From contig OZ223207.1 of assembly GCA_965140395.1 (NCBI GenBank), forward strand, positions 1-64,000: a stretch of DNA of 64,000 bases. Direction: 5' to 3'. Below are positions 50,657-59,197 of this stretch, piece by piece. Each line of letters opens with the position of its first letter. Position 1 is the first letter of the stretch. Both the position numbers and the translations under genes were made by a program. A model generated the notes under the pieces. That model ran no database searches. It was not told the DNA's origin and was given only the letters and a program-made list of their open reading frames with translations. Origin of the DNA: Parvibaculum sp002684405 (GTDB lineage Bacteria > Pseudomonadota > Alphaproteobacteria > Parvibaculales > Parvibaculaceae).

Positions 50657-51685
50657 CTACATCACACCGGCGCGCAGGAAGTCGTGGATATGGACGAGGC
50701 CGACGGGCTTGTCGGCATCGACCACGAAGAGGCTGGTGATCTTCTTGTCATTCAGGATGTTGAGCGCTTCGGAGGCCAGCATGGAAGGCGGGATCGATTT
50801 GGGCCCAGGTGTCATGACCTCGCCCGCGGTCTTGGTCAGCAGGTTTTCGCCCATGTGACGGCGTAAATCGCCATCGGTGATGATGCCGGCCAGTGCGCCC
50901 TTTTCGTCCGTGATGCCGATACAACCGAAGCTTTTCTCCGACATGATGATCAGCGCCTGGCTCATCGGCATGGATTGGTCGGCGAGGGGCAGGGAAGCGC
51001 CTGCATGCATGATTTCGCGGACATGGCGGAGCATCGCGCCGAGCTTGCCGCCGGGATGGAAGACGCGGAAATCGCTTGCCGTGAAACCCTGACGTTCCAG
51101 CAGGGCGATGGCCAGCGCGTCGCCGAGCGCGAGCTGCATCGTGGTCGAGGTGGTGGGGGCAAGGCCGTTGGGGCAGGCTTCTTCGGCGCGGGGAAGTACC
51201 AGCGGAACGGTCGCAGCCTGTCCGAGCGCGCTCGTGTCGACCGAGGTAATTCCGATCAGCGGTATCGAAAAACGCTTGGCGAAGGTGATGATCGAGGTGA
51301 GTTCGGCGCTTTCGCCCGACCAGGAGAGAGCCAGAATGGCATCGTCCGGCGTGATCATGCCGAGATCGCCATGGGAAGCCTCTCCGGGATGAACGAACTG
51401 GGCCGGTGTGCCGGTGGAGGCAAGCGTCGCGGCAATCTTGCGGCCCACATGGCCCGATTTGCCCATGCCGGTGACGACGACGCGCCCTGCGCGGCGCTGG
51501 CCGTCGCCATCCTCGCCCCGCACAGCCGCCAGCAATTCGACCGCATCGGAAAACGGACCGTCCAGCGAGGCGGCCATCTGCTTCAACCCGTCGATTTCCA
51601 GCTCAAGAGTCCGCCGGGCGGAGGCGAGGTGATCGTGTGACCGGCTTTCATCCGGTGAGGCGGCGCCGGTCTTGCTCTTCGACAA
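50657..51685 (-). CDS. kdsD: Arabinose-5-phosphate isomerase KdsD (KpsF/GutQ family)
   Basis: Converts ribulose 5-phosphate to arabinose 5-phosphate, the first committed Kdo precursor for LPS. The 342-residue protein has an SIS domain (about 40-190; VVTGMGKSGHVGRKIAATLA, SWSGESAELTSII) and two CBS repeats (about 205-342; HDFLRAGVM end). Length matches E. coli KdsD (328). The start is TTG at 51685, supported by CAGGAG seven nt upstream. It points away from the arabinose pathway genes, but D-arabinose 5-phosphate could in principle also feed polyprenyl-arabinose metabolism; that is not needed by the route inferred below. Confidence 0.94.
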   Translation of the reverse strand: MSKSKTGAASPDESRSHDHLASARRTLELEIDGLKQMAASLDGPFSDAVELLAAVRGEDGDGQRRAGRVVVTGMGKSGHVGRKIAATLASTGTPAQFVHPGEASHGDLGMITPDDAILALSWSGESAELTSIITFAKRFSIPLIGITSVDTSALGQAATVPLVLPRAEEACPNGLAPTTSTTMQLALGDALAIALLERQGFTASDFRVFHPGGKLGAMLRHVREIMHAGASLPLADQSMPMSQALIIMSEKSFGCIGITDEKGALAGIITDGDLRRHMGENLLTKTAGEVMTPGPKSIPPSMLASEALNILNDKKITSLFVVDADKPVGLVHIHDFLRAGVM

Positions 51686-51904
51686 ATCGATCTCCTGAAA
51701 GGGTTGCGTTTCTCTTCGGCCGATTCGTTGATGGCCGCGGGATTGCCCGTTGTTTGCCTCACCTTATAGCAGGGGACGGGGGACGAACGGAATCGCCCAA
51801 AAAGAGAGGAAAGATCGGAGAATTGGGCGCTCTGGCGGTCGTTTCTTTGTTAACCCCTGTTCACTACACTTGTTCGCAGGCGTTCAAACGAGGCTCGGTA
51901 TCAG

Positions 51905-52909
51905 ATGCAGCGTATCTCCCCACGCTGGCGGCAGGGAGCGATCACGGTCACGGTGCTGGCCCTTGTCGGCTATCTCGCGCTGTCCGTCATGGCCGATGGC
52001 GACCGTCTCATGGAGGCCGTGGCGGTGATCGGCTGGGGGCGGCTTGCCCTCGTCTTGGTGCTTTCCCTTGCCAATTACGCGCTGCGTTTCTGGCGCTGGC
52101 AGCTCTATCTCGGTTGGCTCGGCCATGCCGTTCCCGCATGGCGTAGCCTTCTCGTCTATCTGAGCGGCTTTGCACTCACCGTGAGCCCCGGTAAGGCGGG
52201 CGAGGCGGTGCGGTGCCTCTATCTGCGCCGCGACGGCGTTCCCTATTCCACGGGGCTGGCGATGATGTTCGTGGAGCGGCTCCTCGATCTTCTTGCCATT
52301 CTGGTTCTCGCCTCCTTCATCCTGCTGGCGCGTCAGGACCTCGCCTGGACCGTCGCCTTCTTTGCCCTTTGCGTTGCGTTCGGACTTGCGGTGCTGCATC
52401 ACCGTCGGACACCGGATCTGCTTGTCGCGCTGGGCACGCGTTTGGGAGCGCGCGCCGCCGGGGCTGCGACTTGGTTATCCACGACTCTCATGCATGCCCG
52501 CGCACTGCTGCGCTGGGGACGTCTTGTGCCTGTGCTGGCGATTGCGGTCGTCTCTTGGGGCGCGGAGGGGGTCGGTGTCTGGGTGCTTGCCAGTGCTTTT
52601 CCCGCAACCCCCGATCTTGTCTTTTCAATCGGCGTCTACGGACTGGCTATCCTGGCCGGTGCAGCAGCGGTGTTTCTGCCCGCCGGCCTCGGCGGCACCG
52701 AAGCCGCCATGACCGGTCTTTTGCTCGCCGCCGGGCTTTCCCTGCCGGAAGCGGTGGCGGTCACCCTGATCTGCCGGCTTGCAACGTTGTGGTTTGCCGT
52801 TGGCTTGGGAGCGGGCGCACTTCTCTGGCTCGAATATCGCGGAGACGACGGTGAGGATTTGGGCGAAGCCCGCTCTGCCGAGCCGCATCCGGGGGAGGCC
52901 TCCCAATGA
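51905..52909 (+). CDS. Lysylphosphatidylglycerol-synthase-like / AglD-type flippase membrane protein
   Basis: A 334-residue protein with about eight membrane helices, of the UPF0104 (LPG synthase TM region) family. Conserved features are YALRFWRWQLYLGWL, SGFALTVSPGKAGEAVRCLY and FLPAGLGGTEAAMTGLLL (about 258-275). Members are linked to moving polyprenyl-phosphate sugars across membranes. It starts ATG at 51905 and its last 4 nt overlap the next gene. As first gene of an operon that makes a polyprenyl-phosphate pentose, a flippase role is plausible but inferred. Confidence 0.82.
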   Translation: MQRISPRWRQGAITVTVLALVGYLALSVMADGDRLMEAVAVIGWGRLALVLVLSLANYALRFWRWQLYLGWLGHAVPAWRSLLVYLSGFALTVSPGKAGEAVRCLYLRRDGVPYSTGLAMMFVERLLDLLAILVLASFILLARQDLAWTVAFFALCVAFGLAVLHHRRTPDLLVALGTRLGARAAGAATWLSTTLMHARALLRWGRLVPVLAIAVVSWGAEGVGVWVLASAFPATPDLVFSIGVYGLAILAGAAAVFLPAGLGGTEAAMTGLLLAAGLSLPEAVAVTLICRLATLWFAVGLGAGALLWLEYRGDDGEDLGEARSAEPHPGEASQ

Positions 52910-54348
52910 ATGAAACACCCCAGTTTGCGACGGAATCTGTTCTCTGCGTAGATCTCGACGGCACACTGTCCCGTACGGACACGCTGATCGAAACCCTGCT
53001 GATGCTGGTAAAGCAAAGGCCCTTGGCGGTGTTGCTGCTGCCGTTCTGGTTGATGCGCGGCCGGGCGGCCTTCAAGGCGGCGATTGCGCGCGTGGTCCGT
53101 TTCGATCCGGAGAGCCTTGCCTATAATGAGGAACTGGTCGACTGGCTGCGCGCTGAAAAAGCGGCAGGACGGCGTATCGTGCTGGCAACCGCGGCAGATG
53201 AGCGGATCGCCCGGCCCATCGCGGCGCATCTGGGTATCTTCGACGATGTGATCGCCAGCGACGGCACGGCCAATCGCAAGGGCAGGGCCAAGGCGGAGGC
53301 GTTGCGCAATGCCTATGGTAGTTTCGTCTATGTCGCGAATGCCGATGTGGATGTGCCAGTCTGGGAAGTGGCCGACGGGGCCGTGCTTGTCGCGGGCTCG
53401 CCGCGTATTGCGAGGCGGCTTTCGGGCCGAGTGTCGTTCGCGCGTGTCTTCGGTCCGTCTTCGGAGCGTCCGGCCTGGCGTTTGTGGCTGCGGCAGTTGC
53501 GGGTGCATCAATGGGCGAAGAACGCGCTCATTTTCGTGCCGCTGGTACTCGCGCATCAGATCACGAATCCGGAAAAGCTTTCCATCGCCGCAATGGCGTT
53601 CCTTGCCTTCAGCCTTTGTGCCTCAAGCGTTTATGTGCTGAACGACCTTCTGGATCTGGGGTCGGACCGCAGGCATGTCACCAAGAAGAACAGGCCCTTC
53701 GCAGCCGGCGTTCTGCCGCTGGCGGCAGGGTTCACGATGATCCCGCTTTTGCTCGTGCCGGCCTTCGCGATTTCGCTCGCTATCGATATCGGTTTTGCAG
53801 GTGTGCTTGTGGGCTATTACGGGCTGACGCTGGCTTATTCGCTCGAACTCAAGCGACAGGCGGTGGTCGATGTCTTCACGCTGGCGGGTCTCTATACGAT
53901 CCGGCTTTTCGCAGGTGGTGTGGTTGCCGGTGTGTATCTTTCCCCATGGTTGCTGGCGTTTTCGATCTTCCTTTTTCTGAGCCTCGCCATCGTAAAGCGT
54001 GTAGGTGAATTGCAGGGGCTTCCCCGCGACAGCGTGGGTGCGCTGCATGGCCGGGGTTATGGGCGGGACGATCTCCCGATACTGACCGCGTTGGGCGTTG
54101 CCTCGGGCTATGCGAGCGTGGTGATCTTTTCGCTCTATATCAATGCACCGGACAGCCGGGCGCTTTATCCTCATCACGAGTTTCTATGGCTTTTCGTGCC
54201 CCTTATTCTCTTCTGGATCAGCAGGGTCTGGCTCAAGACCTGGCGCGGTGAAATGCATGATGACCCCATCGTATTTGCGCTGAAAGACAGGGTGAGCCAG
54301 TTGACGGCTTTGGCCGCCGGTGGCGTTCTTCTGGGATCGGCGCTTTAG
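52906..54348 (+). CDS. HAD-UbiA fusion: phosphatase plus 5-phosphoribosyl-polyprenyl-phosphate synthase-like
   Basis: A 480-residue fusion. The N-terminal HAD domain (about 1-180) has VLCVDLDGTLSRTDTLIETL with the Asp nucleophile and an ATAADER motif. The C-terminal UbiA domain (about 195-480) has NDLLDLGSDRRHVTKKNRPF (the NDxxDxxxD Mg site) and VDVFTLAGLYTIRLFAGGV. This region resembles mycobacterial Rv3806c, which joins PRPP to decaprenyl phosphate; the HAD part could remove the 5-phosphate, the next step. The gene overlaps the flippase stop (ATGA) and is one nt from the DprE1-like gene. The pathway assignment is from context and homology. Confidence 0.88.
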   Translation: MNETPQFATESVLCVDLDGTLSRTDTLIETLLMLVKQRPLAVLLLPFWLMRGRAAFKAAIARVVRFDPESLAYNEELVDWLRAEKAAGRRIVLATAADERIARPIAAHLGIFDDVIASDGTANRKGRAKAEALRNAYGSFVYVANADVDVPVWEVADGAVLVAGSPRIARRLSGRVSFARVFGPSSERPAWRLWLRQLRVHQWAKNALIFVPLVLAHQITNPEKLSIAAMAFLAFSLCASSVYVLNDLLDLGSDRRHVTKKNRPFAAGVLPLAAGFTMIPLLLVPAFAISLAIDIGFAGVLVGYYGLTLAYSLELKRQAVVDVFTLAGLYTIRLFAGGVVAGVYLSPWLLAFSIFLFLSLAIVKRVGELQGLPRDSVGALHGRGYGRDDLPILTALGVASGYASVVIFSLYINAPDSRALYPHHEFLWLFVPLILFWISRVWLKTWRGEMHDDPIVFALKDRVSQLTALAAGGVLLGSAL

Positions 54349-54349
54349 A

Positions 54350-55663
54350 ATGGCTGATGATTTCCAAAGCTGGGGGCGCTTTCCGGCAGCCTCCCACCAG
54401 AAAGCCGTCGCATGGCGCGACCGCCGCCACATGCCCAAGCCTGGCGACGGTCCGGTTCTCGCGCGCGGCAATGGGCGTTCCTATGGCGATGTCTGCCTGA
54501 ACGATGGGGGCACGCTTCTCACCACGCGCCCGCTCGACAAGTTCGTCCTGTTCGATGAAGAGGCGGGCGAGCTGGTTTGCGAGCCGGGCGTGCTGCTCTC
54601 CGACATTCTTGACCTTATCGTGCCGAAGGGCTGGTTTCTGCCTGTCGTGCCGGGAACGCGGCTTGTGACGGTGGGTGGCGCGATTGCCAATGATGTTCAT
54701 GGCAAGAACCATCACCGTTTCGGTACCTTCGGCACTAATGTTCTCGACTTCCGCCTGCTGCGGTCCGACGGGACGGCGCTTAGCTGCTCGCGGAATGAGA
54801 ATGCAGAGCTTTTCGCCGCCACGATTGGCGGGCTGGGGCTGACCGGGCTCATTGCCGAGGTCCGGCTGAAGCTCCGCCCCATCGCCTCGAGCTATCTGGA
54901 AGGCGAGCAATTCCGTTTCGATACGCTGGACGAGTTTTTTGCCCTGTCGGAGGCATCGGAAGCGTCTCACGAATATACGGCCGCCTGGATCGACTGTCTG
55001 GCGGAGGGCGACAGGCTGGGGCGGGGACATTTCATGCGCGCCAATCATGCGGCGGATGGGGGGCTCGATCCGGCCGCCCGGTCCCTGCCGCTTGCCGTGC
55101 CGCTGACGCCGCCCTTGTCGCTCGTCAACCGGGCGAGCCTGCGCGTCTTCAACACACTCTATTACGAGCGCCAGCGGGCGCATGAGGTGTCGCGGCGCTG
55201 GCATTTCGACCCTTATCTCTTTCCGCTCGACAGCATTGCGAACTGGAACCGGCTCTATGGGCCCAAAGGGTTCCTGCAATATCAATGCGTGGTGCCGGAC
55301 AATGAGGCGCGGGCGGCTTCCGCGGAACTGCTCAAGGAAATCAGCCGATCGGGCCAGGGCTCGCCGCTGGTCGTCTTCAAGACTTTCGGCGATGTCGCGT
55401 CGCCCGGCCTGCTGTCCTTCCCCATGAAGGGCGCGACGCTGGCGCTCGACTTTCCCATTCTCGGCAAGCGCACATTTGAGCTGCTTGATCGGCTGGACGG
55501 AATCGTTGCGGAAGCCGGCGGGCGGCTCTATCCGGCCAAGGATGCGCGGATGAGTGTGGAGATGTTCGAAAAGGGCTTTCCGGCGCTGGACCGTTTTATG
55601 AAACAGATCGATCCGGCATTCGGGTCCGGCTTTGAGCGCCGTGTGATGGGGAGAGTGCGATGA
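54350..55663 (+). CDS. dprE1: DprE1-like FAD oxidoreductase (polyprenyl-phosphoryl-ribose 2'-oxidase)
   Basis: A 437-residue vanillyl-alcohol-oxidase-type flavoenzyme. FAD-binding features are GDGPVLARGNGRSYGD (about 27-42) and GTRLVTVGGAIANDVHGKNH (about 102-121). The GPKGFLQYQCVVP and PMKGATLALDFPILG segments match mycobacterial DprE1, which oxidises the ribose 2'-OH. The position of its Cys387 is Ala here (GATLALDF). The ATG at 54350 comes 1 nt after the HAD-UbiA stop and its own stop overlaps the next gene in ATGA. Length 437 against 461 in M. tuberculosis. Confidence 0.88.
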   Translation: MADDFQSWGRFPAASHQKAVAWRDRRHMPKPGDGPVLARGNGRSYGDVCLNDGGTLLTTRPLDKFVLFDEEAGELVCEPGVLLSDILDLIVPKGWFLPVVPGTRLVTVGGAIANDVHGKNHHRFGTFGTNVLDFRLLRSDGTALSCSRNENAELFAATIGGLGLTGLIAEVRLKLRPIASSYLEGEQFRFDTLDEFFALSEASEASHEYTAAWIDCLAEGDRLGRGHFMRANHAADGGLDPAARSLPLAVPLTPPLSLVNRASLRVFNTLYYERQRAHEVSRRWHFDPYLFPLDSIANWNRLYGPKGFLQYQCVVPDNEARAASAELLKEISRSGQGSPLVVFKTFGDVASPGLLSFPMKGATLALDFPILGKRTFELLDRLDGIVAEAGGRLYPAKDARMSVEMFEKGFPALDRFMKQIDPAFGSGFERRVMGRVR

Positions 55664-56397
55664 CGCGCATTGTGATTTTCGGCGCCACATCGGCGATTGC
55701 GCAGGCCGCGGCGCGGCAATGGGCGGCCGCGGGTGGCGCCCGCTTTGTGCTTGTGGGGCGTAATGAGACCGCGCTGGGCGATATCGCCGCCGATCTGACC
55801 GCACGCGGAGCGGAGGATGTGATCGCGAAGCCTGCCGATCTGGCGGTGCTGGACGGGCTGAGCCGTCTCTGTGCGGAGGCGGAAGAGGCGCTGGGCGGGA
55901 TCGATATCGCGCTCATCGCCCATGGCATCCTGCCCGATCAGGCCAAGGTGACCGCCTCGGCAGACAATCTTCTGGAAAATCTCGGTGTCAATGCTTTGAG
56001 TCCGGCCGCGCTGATGGTCGAACTTGGGCGGATCATGAAGGATCGCGGGCATGGCAGTCTTGTTGTCATATCCTCGGTGGCCGGTGACCGGGGACGACCG
56101 AGCAACTGGGCCTATGGAGGCGCGAAGGCCATGCTCTCCGTCATGGGCGAGGGCATGGGCCTGGAGCTCGACAGCGCCGGGGTCAATGTCGTGGTCGTGA
56201 AGCCCGGTTTCGTCGATACGCCGATGACGGCCGATTTCCCGAAGGGGCCTTTATGGGCCTCGGCCGATCAGGTGGCCGGGGCCATCGTGCGGGCGGTCGG
56301 GAAAAGACGAAATGGTGTGATATATGCGCCGGCATGGTGGCGATTTGTCATGCTGATCGTCTGTTTTGCCCCTGCCTTTATCGTGCGCCGACTGTAA
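55660..56397 (+). CDS. dprE2: DprE2-like short-chain dehydrogenase
   Basis: Reduces the 2'-keto intermediate to polyprenyl-phosphoryl-arabinose. The 245-residue SDR has the NAD(P) motif IVIFGATSAIAQAAARQW (about 4-21), the catalytic Ser (VVISSVAG, about 139-146) and YGGAK (about 155-159). A C-terminal hydrophobic helix (about 228-243) anchors it, a known feature of DprE2. It overlaps the DprE1-like stop by 4 nt, so the two are translated together. With HAD-UbiA and DprE1 it forms a complete polyprenyl-phosphate-ribose to arabinose route. Confidence 0.9.
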   Translation: MTRIVIFGATSAIAQAAARQWAAAGGARFVLVGRNETALGDIAADLTARGAEDVIAKPADLAVLDGLSRLCAEAEEALGGIDIALIAHGILPDQAKVTASADNLLENLGVNALSPAALMVELGRIMKDRGHGSLVVISSVAGDRGRPSNWAYGGAKAMLSVMGEGMGLELDSAGVNVVVVKPGFVDTPMTADFPKGPLWASADQVAGAIVRAVGKRRNGVIYAPAWWRFVMLIVCFAPAFIVRRL

Positions 56398-56423
56398 TGG
56401 CGTGGTTTATTGTGCCGGGCGAA

Positions 56424-56449
56424 CAAGGGCATCGGGGAACGGGCCCTTG
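56424..56449 (+). terminator. Possible terminator hairpin after dprE2
   Basis: CAAGGGC...GCCCTTG, a 7-bp perfect stem with a 12-nt loop, 26 nt after the dprE2 stop. The following sequence lacks a T run, so termination is uncertain. The rest of the gap to 56556 holds only weak inverted repeats. Confidence 0.35.
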
Positions 56450-56556
56450 TCTGAGAGCCGAGAAAGGCTAACCTCTTATGGATAGATGGTTTTCCAACCC
56501 GACCGTTGGTGGAGAAACGGGTTGGACGCGCGTAAATGTAGTGTCAGGGACCTGAC

Positions 56557-57366
56557 GTGGGACTAAAAAATCTCGTTCATCGTATCCAAAGCGCTCTGGG
56601 AGACAGCGGCGGTACACCGCCCTCGGCCCCGGAAGGCATGCGCATCTATGCGATCGGCGATATCCATGGACGGGCCGATCTGCTGGAAGGACTTCTGGCG
56701 CGCATTGAAAAGGATGCGCGGGACTTCTCCGGGCGCAAAGTGATCGTGTTTCTGGGAGACTACGTCGATCGCGGGATGGATTCGAGAGCGGTACTGGACC
56801 GGCTCGTGGCGGGGCCCCCGACAGCTTTCGAGGCGGTTTATCTCAAGGGCAACCACGAAGAAGCGATGCTGCAATTCCTCGCCGATGCCGAATTCGGCCG
56901 GACGTGGAAATATTACGGCGGGCTTGAGACGCTTCATTCGTATGGCGTCCGGGACCTTATGCGGCACGACAGCGCCGACGAATTCGAGCAAGCGCGTGAA
57001 AAGCTTGAGGCTGAGTTGCCCGAAGCGCATAAGAAGTTTCTCCAGCGGCTCGAGACGAGCGCCGAGTTCGGGGATTATTTCTTTGCGCACGCCGGGGTTC
57101 GGCCGGGCGTTCCGCTATCGAAACAAATTGACGAAGACCTGCTATGGATACGCGAGGACTTCCTCCTTTCGGAGAGTTCCTTCGGCAAAGTTGTCGTTCA
57201 CGGACATACTCCGGAAGAGAAAGCCGTCTTTCGAAACAACAGAATTGGTGTGGATACGGGGGCGTACATGACCGGCGTCCTGACCGCTCTGGTGCTTGAG
57301 GGCAGGTCGCAGCGGCTCTTGCAGACCGGGCAGGACGATGCCCGCAGGCTTGCCGTTGCGAGTTGA
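56557..57366 (+). CDS. Calcineurin-like metallophosphoesterase (PPP-type serine/threonine phosphatase)
   Basis: A 269-residue dimetal phosphatase of the bacterial PPP group. The signature order is complete: GDIHGRADLLEGLL (about 27-40), GDYVDRGMDSRAVL (about 67-80), LKGNHEEAML (about 99-108) and VVHGHTPEEKAV (about 210-221). It likely dephosphorylates serine/threonine or protein-tyrosine residues. The start is GTG at 56557 after CAGGGA. It stands alone upstream of the polysaccharide export genes, and it could act on the tyrosine kinase encoded at 60625, which is a speculation. Confidence 0.92.
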   Translation: MGLKNLVHRIQSALGDSGGTPPSAPEGMRIYAIGDIHGRADLLEGLLARIEKDARDFSGRKVIVFLGDYVDRGMDSRAVLDRLVAGPPTAFEAVYLKGNHEEAMLQFLADAEFGRTWKYYGGLETLHSYGVRDLMRHDSADEFEQAREKLEAELPEAHKKFLQRLETSAEFGDYFFAHAGVRPGVPLSKQIDEDLLWIREDFLLSESSFGKVVVHGHTPEEKAVFRNNRIGVDTGAYMTGVLTALVLEGRSQRLLQTGQDDARRLAVAS

Positions 57367-57518
57367 ACGACCGAGGTTTGCGGAATTTTCATTTCTTTTT
57401 GCGATCTTCGCCGGGACGGTTTCGGCGAACAGAGCCCGCAGCCAATGGTCTTGGCAATCTACGGTGTGGTAGATTTGCCGTAAGTACTTCTTGGCGTTGA
57501 CAAATATGAGGACCATCG

Positions 57519-58187
57519 ATGACCAGTCTGGCGCAATCTTCTTCGTCGTTCCGCAGGGACGCGGTATCGCGGCACGGATCGGCCATACAGCGCTGGTTAC
57601 CCCTGATCGCAGCAGGGTTGCTGGTTCTCTTTTCGCTGGCAGGGTGTTCGGACGGTCCGAGAGAGAACCTGCCGGGGCCTCAAGCCGCGCCCGTGGCTGC
57701 GGGCGAGGTCCCGCTGCCGGAAGATGCCAATGTCGATTATACACTTGGATCCGGCGACAAGCTTCGCGTCATCGTCTATGGCGAGAAGGATTTGTCCGGC
57801 GAATTCGACATTTCAGGCGCCGGGAATGTGGCCCTGCCGCTTGTGGGGCAGGTCCGCGCGCAAGGGCTGACGGTCGGCCAGTTCGAGACGGCGGTCGAGA
57901 ACGCCCTCAAACAGGGTTATCTGAACGAGCCCCGGGTCAGCGTTGAGGTGTTGAATTATCGCCCGTTTTACATCTACGGAGAGGTTGGTGAGGCCGGTCA
58001 GTACCCCTATTCGAGTGGGATGACCGTGCTCAATGCCATAGCTGTTGCGGGGGGATACACCTATCGCGCGGCCAACGACCGGGTCTATATCACACGAGGC
58101 AAGGGCAATGAGGTCGAGTATCCGGCCAGTCAGGCCGTGAAAATCCTGCCCGGGGACGTCATTCGAGTACCCGAGCGGTTCTTCTGA
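57519..58187 (+). CDS. Polysaccharide export lipoprotein, Wza/BexD-like
   Basis: Outer-membrane exit of an exopolysaccharide or capsule. The 222-residue protein has a lipoprotein signal with lipobox LAGC (Cys43), then the Poly_export domain (about 65-150; DYTLGSGDKLRVIVYGEKDL, GNVALPLVGQVRAQGLTVG) and one SLBB-like repeat (YIYGEVGEAGQYPYSSGM). It is shorter than E. coli Wza (379), as in many alphaproteobacterial EPS loci. The signal peptide is long, with about 20 residues before the hydrophobic core. Start ATG at 57519. Downstream genes for a porin and a Wzc-like kinase support an EPS locus. Confidence 0.9.
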   Translation: MTSLAQSSSSFRRDAVSRHGSAIQRWLPLIAAGLLVLFSLAGCSDGPRENLPGPQAAPVAAGEVPLPEDANVDYTLGSGDKLRVIVYGEKDLSGEFDISGAGNVALPLVGQVRAQGLTVGQFETAVENALKQGYLNEPRVSVEVLNYRPFYIYGEVGEAGQYPYSSGMTVLNAIAVAGGYTYRAANDRVYITRGKGNEVEYPASQAVKILPGDVIRVPERFF

Positions 58188-58533
58188 GTGAATCTGGTTG
58201 ACGATAATTTTGTGGTGACCTGCCTAGAAGCGCCCGCCGGACGGCGGTGTGAGCGCTGCTTATAAGCCTTTGTATCTAAAAGGCTAATTTCGCCCCTCAA
58301 GCGACGCATTTTTACAACAGCGGGGAGGAAACCGTCATTCACATGGCGAATCGCCGGTACTTTAAAAATTTGGCGGTTCGGTGCACCGCAGCAGCTATGA
58401 TACTTTACCATCAATTAATTCAGGTAAGTACGATCCGGGCGTCGTCAAAGGCTGGATCGGGTATGGATTTCCGGTTTTGCGCCGCAGCAATGAGCGCAGA
58501 TCCGGCAACCTCAAAAAGAGGGGAGTTCTTGTC
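58188..58533 (+). other. 346-bp gap before the acidic exported protein gene
   Basis: Lower GC than neighbours. Contains AGCCTTT-gtatcta-AAAGGCT (58265-58285), a 7-bp hairpin with only a short T/A-rich tail that could end the Wza-like transcript, and an upstream CCGCCggaCGGCGG stem. The AGAGGGGAG site at 58517-58525 belongs to the next gene. No RNA gene was recognised. Confidence 0.4.
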
Positions 58534-59088
58534 ATGCTCAAGAAGATGATCACCGCGGCTGTGCTCGGCCTGGGACTTGGGGTGTTCATGACGCCTCTGG
58601 TTGTGCCGGTTTCTTCGGCCAACGCCGCCACCGCAGAAGAACTTGCGACCATGCAGGCTGATATCGAAGCCCTGGTTGTCGCGAATGCCGGCGACGAAGC
58701 CGCTCTCGAGGCCGCGATCAAGGATTACGTCGCCAATTCCGACGATCCGGAAGGCGCCGCTCAGGCATTTGTCCAAGCAGTCACCAATCCGAAAAGCCCT
58801 GCGGCGCAGACCGCGCTCGCCAATAATGCCGGCCTGAAGGCCGCCGCTTCCCGCGGCCTCGGTGCCGCGATCGCCTTGATTGCGGTAGAAAATCCGGAAG
58901 TGGCCAGCAGCATGCAGGCGGTGGTCGAAGCCTCCGACGATCCGACGCTGGTGGCGTCTGTTTCCGAGGGCAATGCCACGGAAACGGCCTCGATCACAGG
59001 TGAGGGCGTCACGGATGAATCGTCCGAAGCCGTCGATGACGCTAATGAAAATGACACAACACCGGAAAGCCCGGCGAGCCCGAATTAG
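58534..59088 (+). CDS. Small acidic exported protein of EPS locus
   Basis: A 184-residue secreted or periplasmic protein. A signal peptide (MLKKMITAAVLGLGLGVFMT at its start, cleavage near NAA, residue 30) is followed by an alanine-rich, helical region with a repetitive character (AIKDYVANSDDPEGAAQAFV, ALANNAGLKAAASRGLGAAI). The last 35 residues are Asp/Glu/Ser/Thr-rich. No known domain is recognised. AGAGGGGAG precedes the ATG at 58534; a longer reading frame from 58381 lacks support. Position between the Wza-like lipoprotein and the barrel protein suggests a role in the export machinery or the matrix. Confidence 0.78.
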   Translation: MLKKMITAAVLGLGLGVFMTPLVVPVSSANAATAEELATMQADIEALVVANAGDEAALEAAIKDYVANSDDPEGAAQAFVQAVTNPKSPAAQTALANNAGLKAAASRGLGAAIALIAVENPEVASSMQAVVEASDDPTLVASVSEGNATETASITGEGVTDESSEAVDDANENDTTPESPASPN

Positions 59089-59197
59089 GGCTCGTCTTTC
59101 CGGCGACTATAGCGACTTTACGTTCCGTATACGCTGCGCCTGACGCCTATTCGTTCGCGTGGCAAGGAAGACAACTCGACTTTGGAGGTCACATCAA

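Noticed and set aside
56398..56556. Riboswitch (TPP or c-di-GMP) upstream of the metallophosphoesterase gene
   Set aside because: CTGAGA and stem fragments occur, but the conserved partner sequences of those riboswitches are missing.
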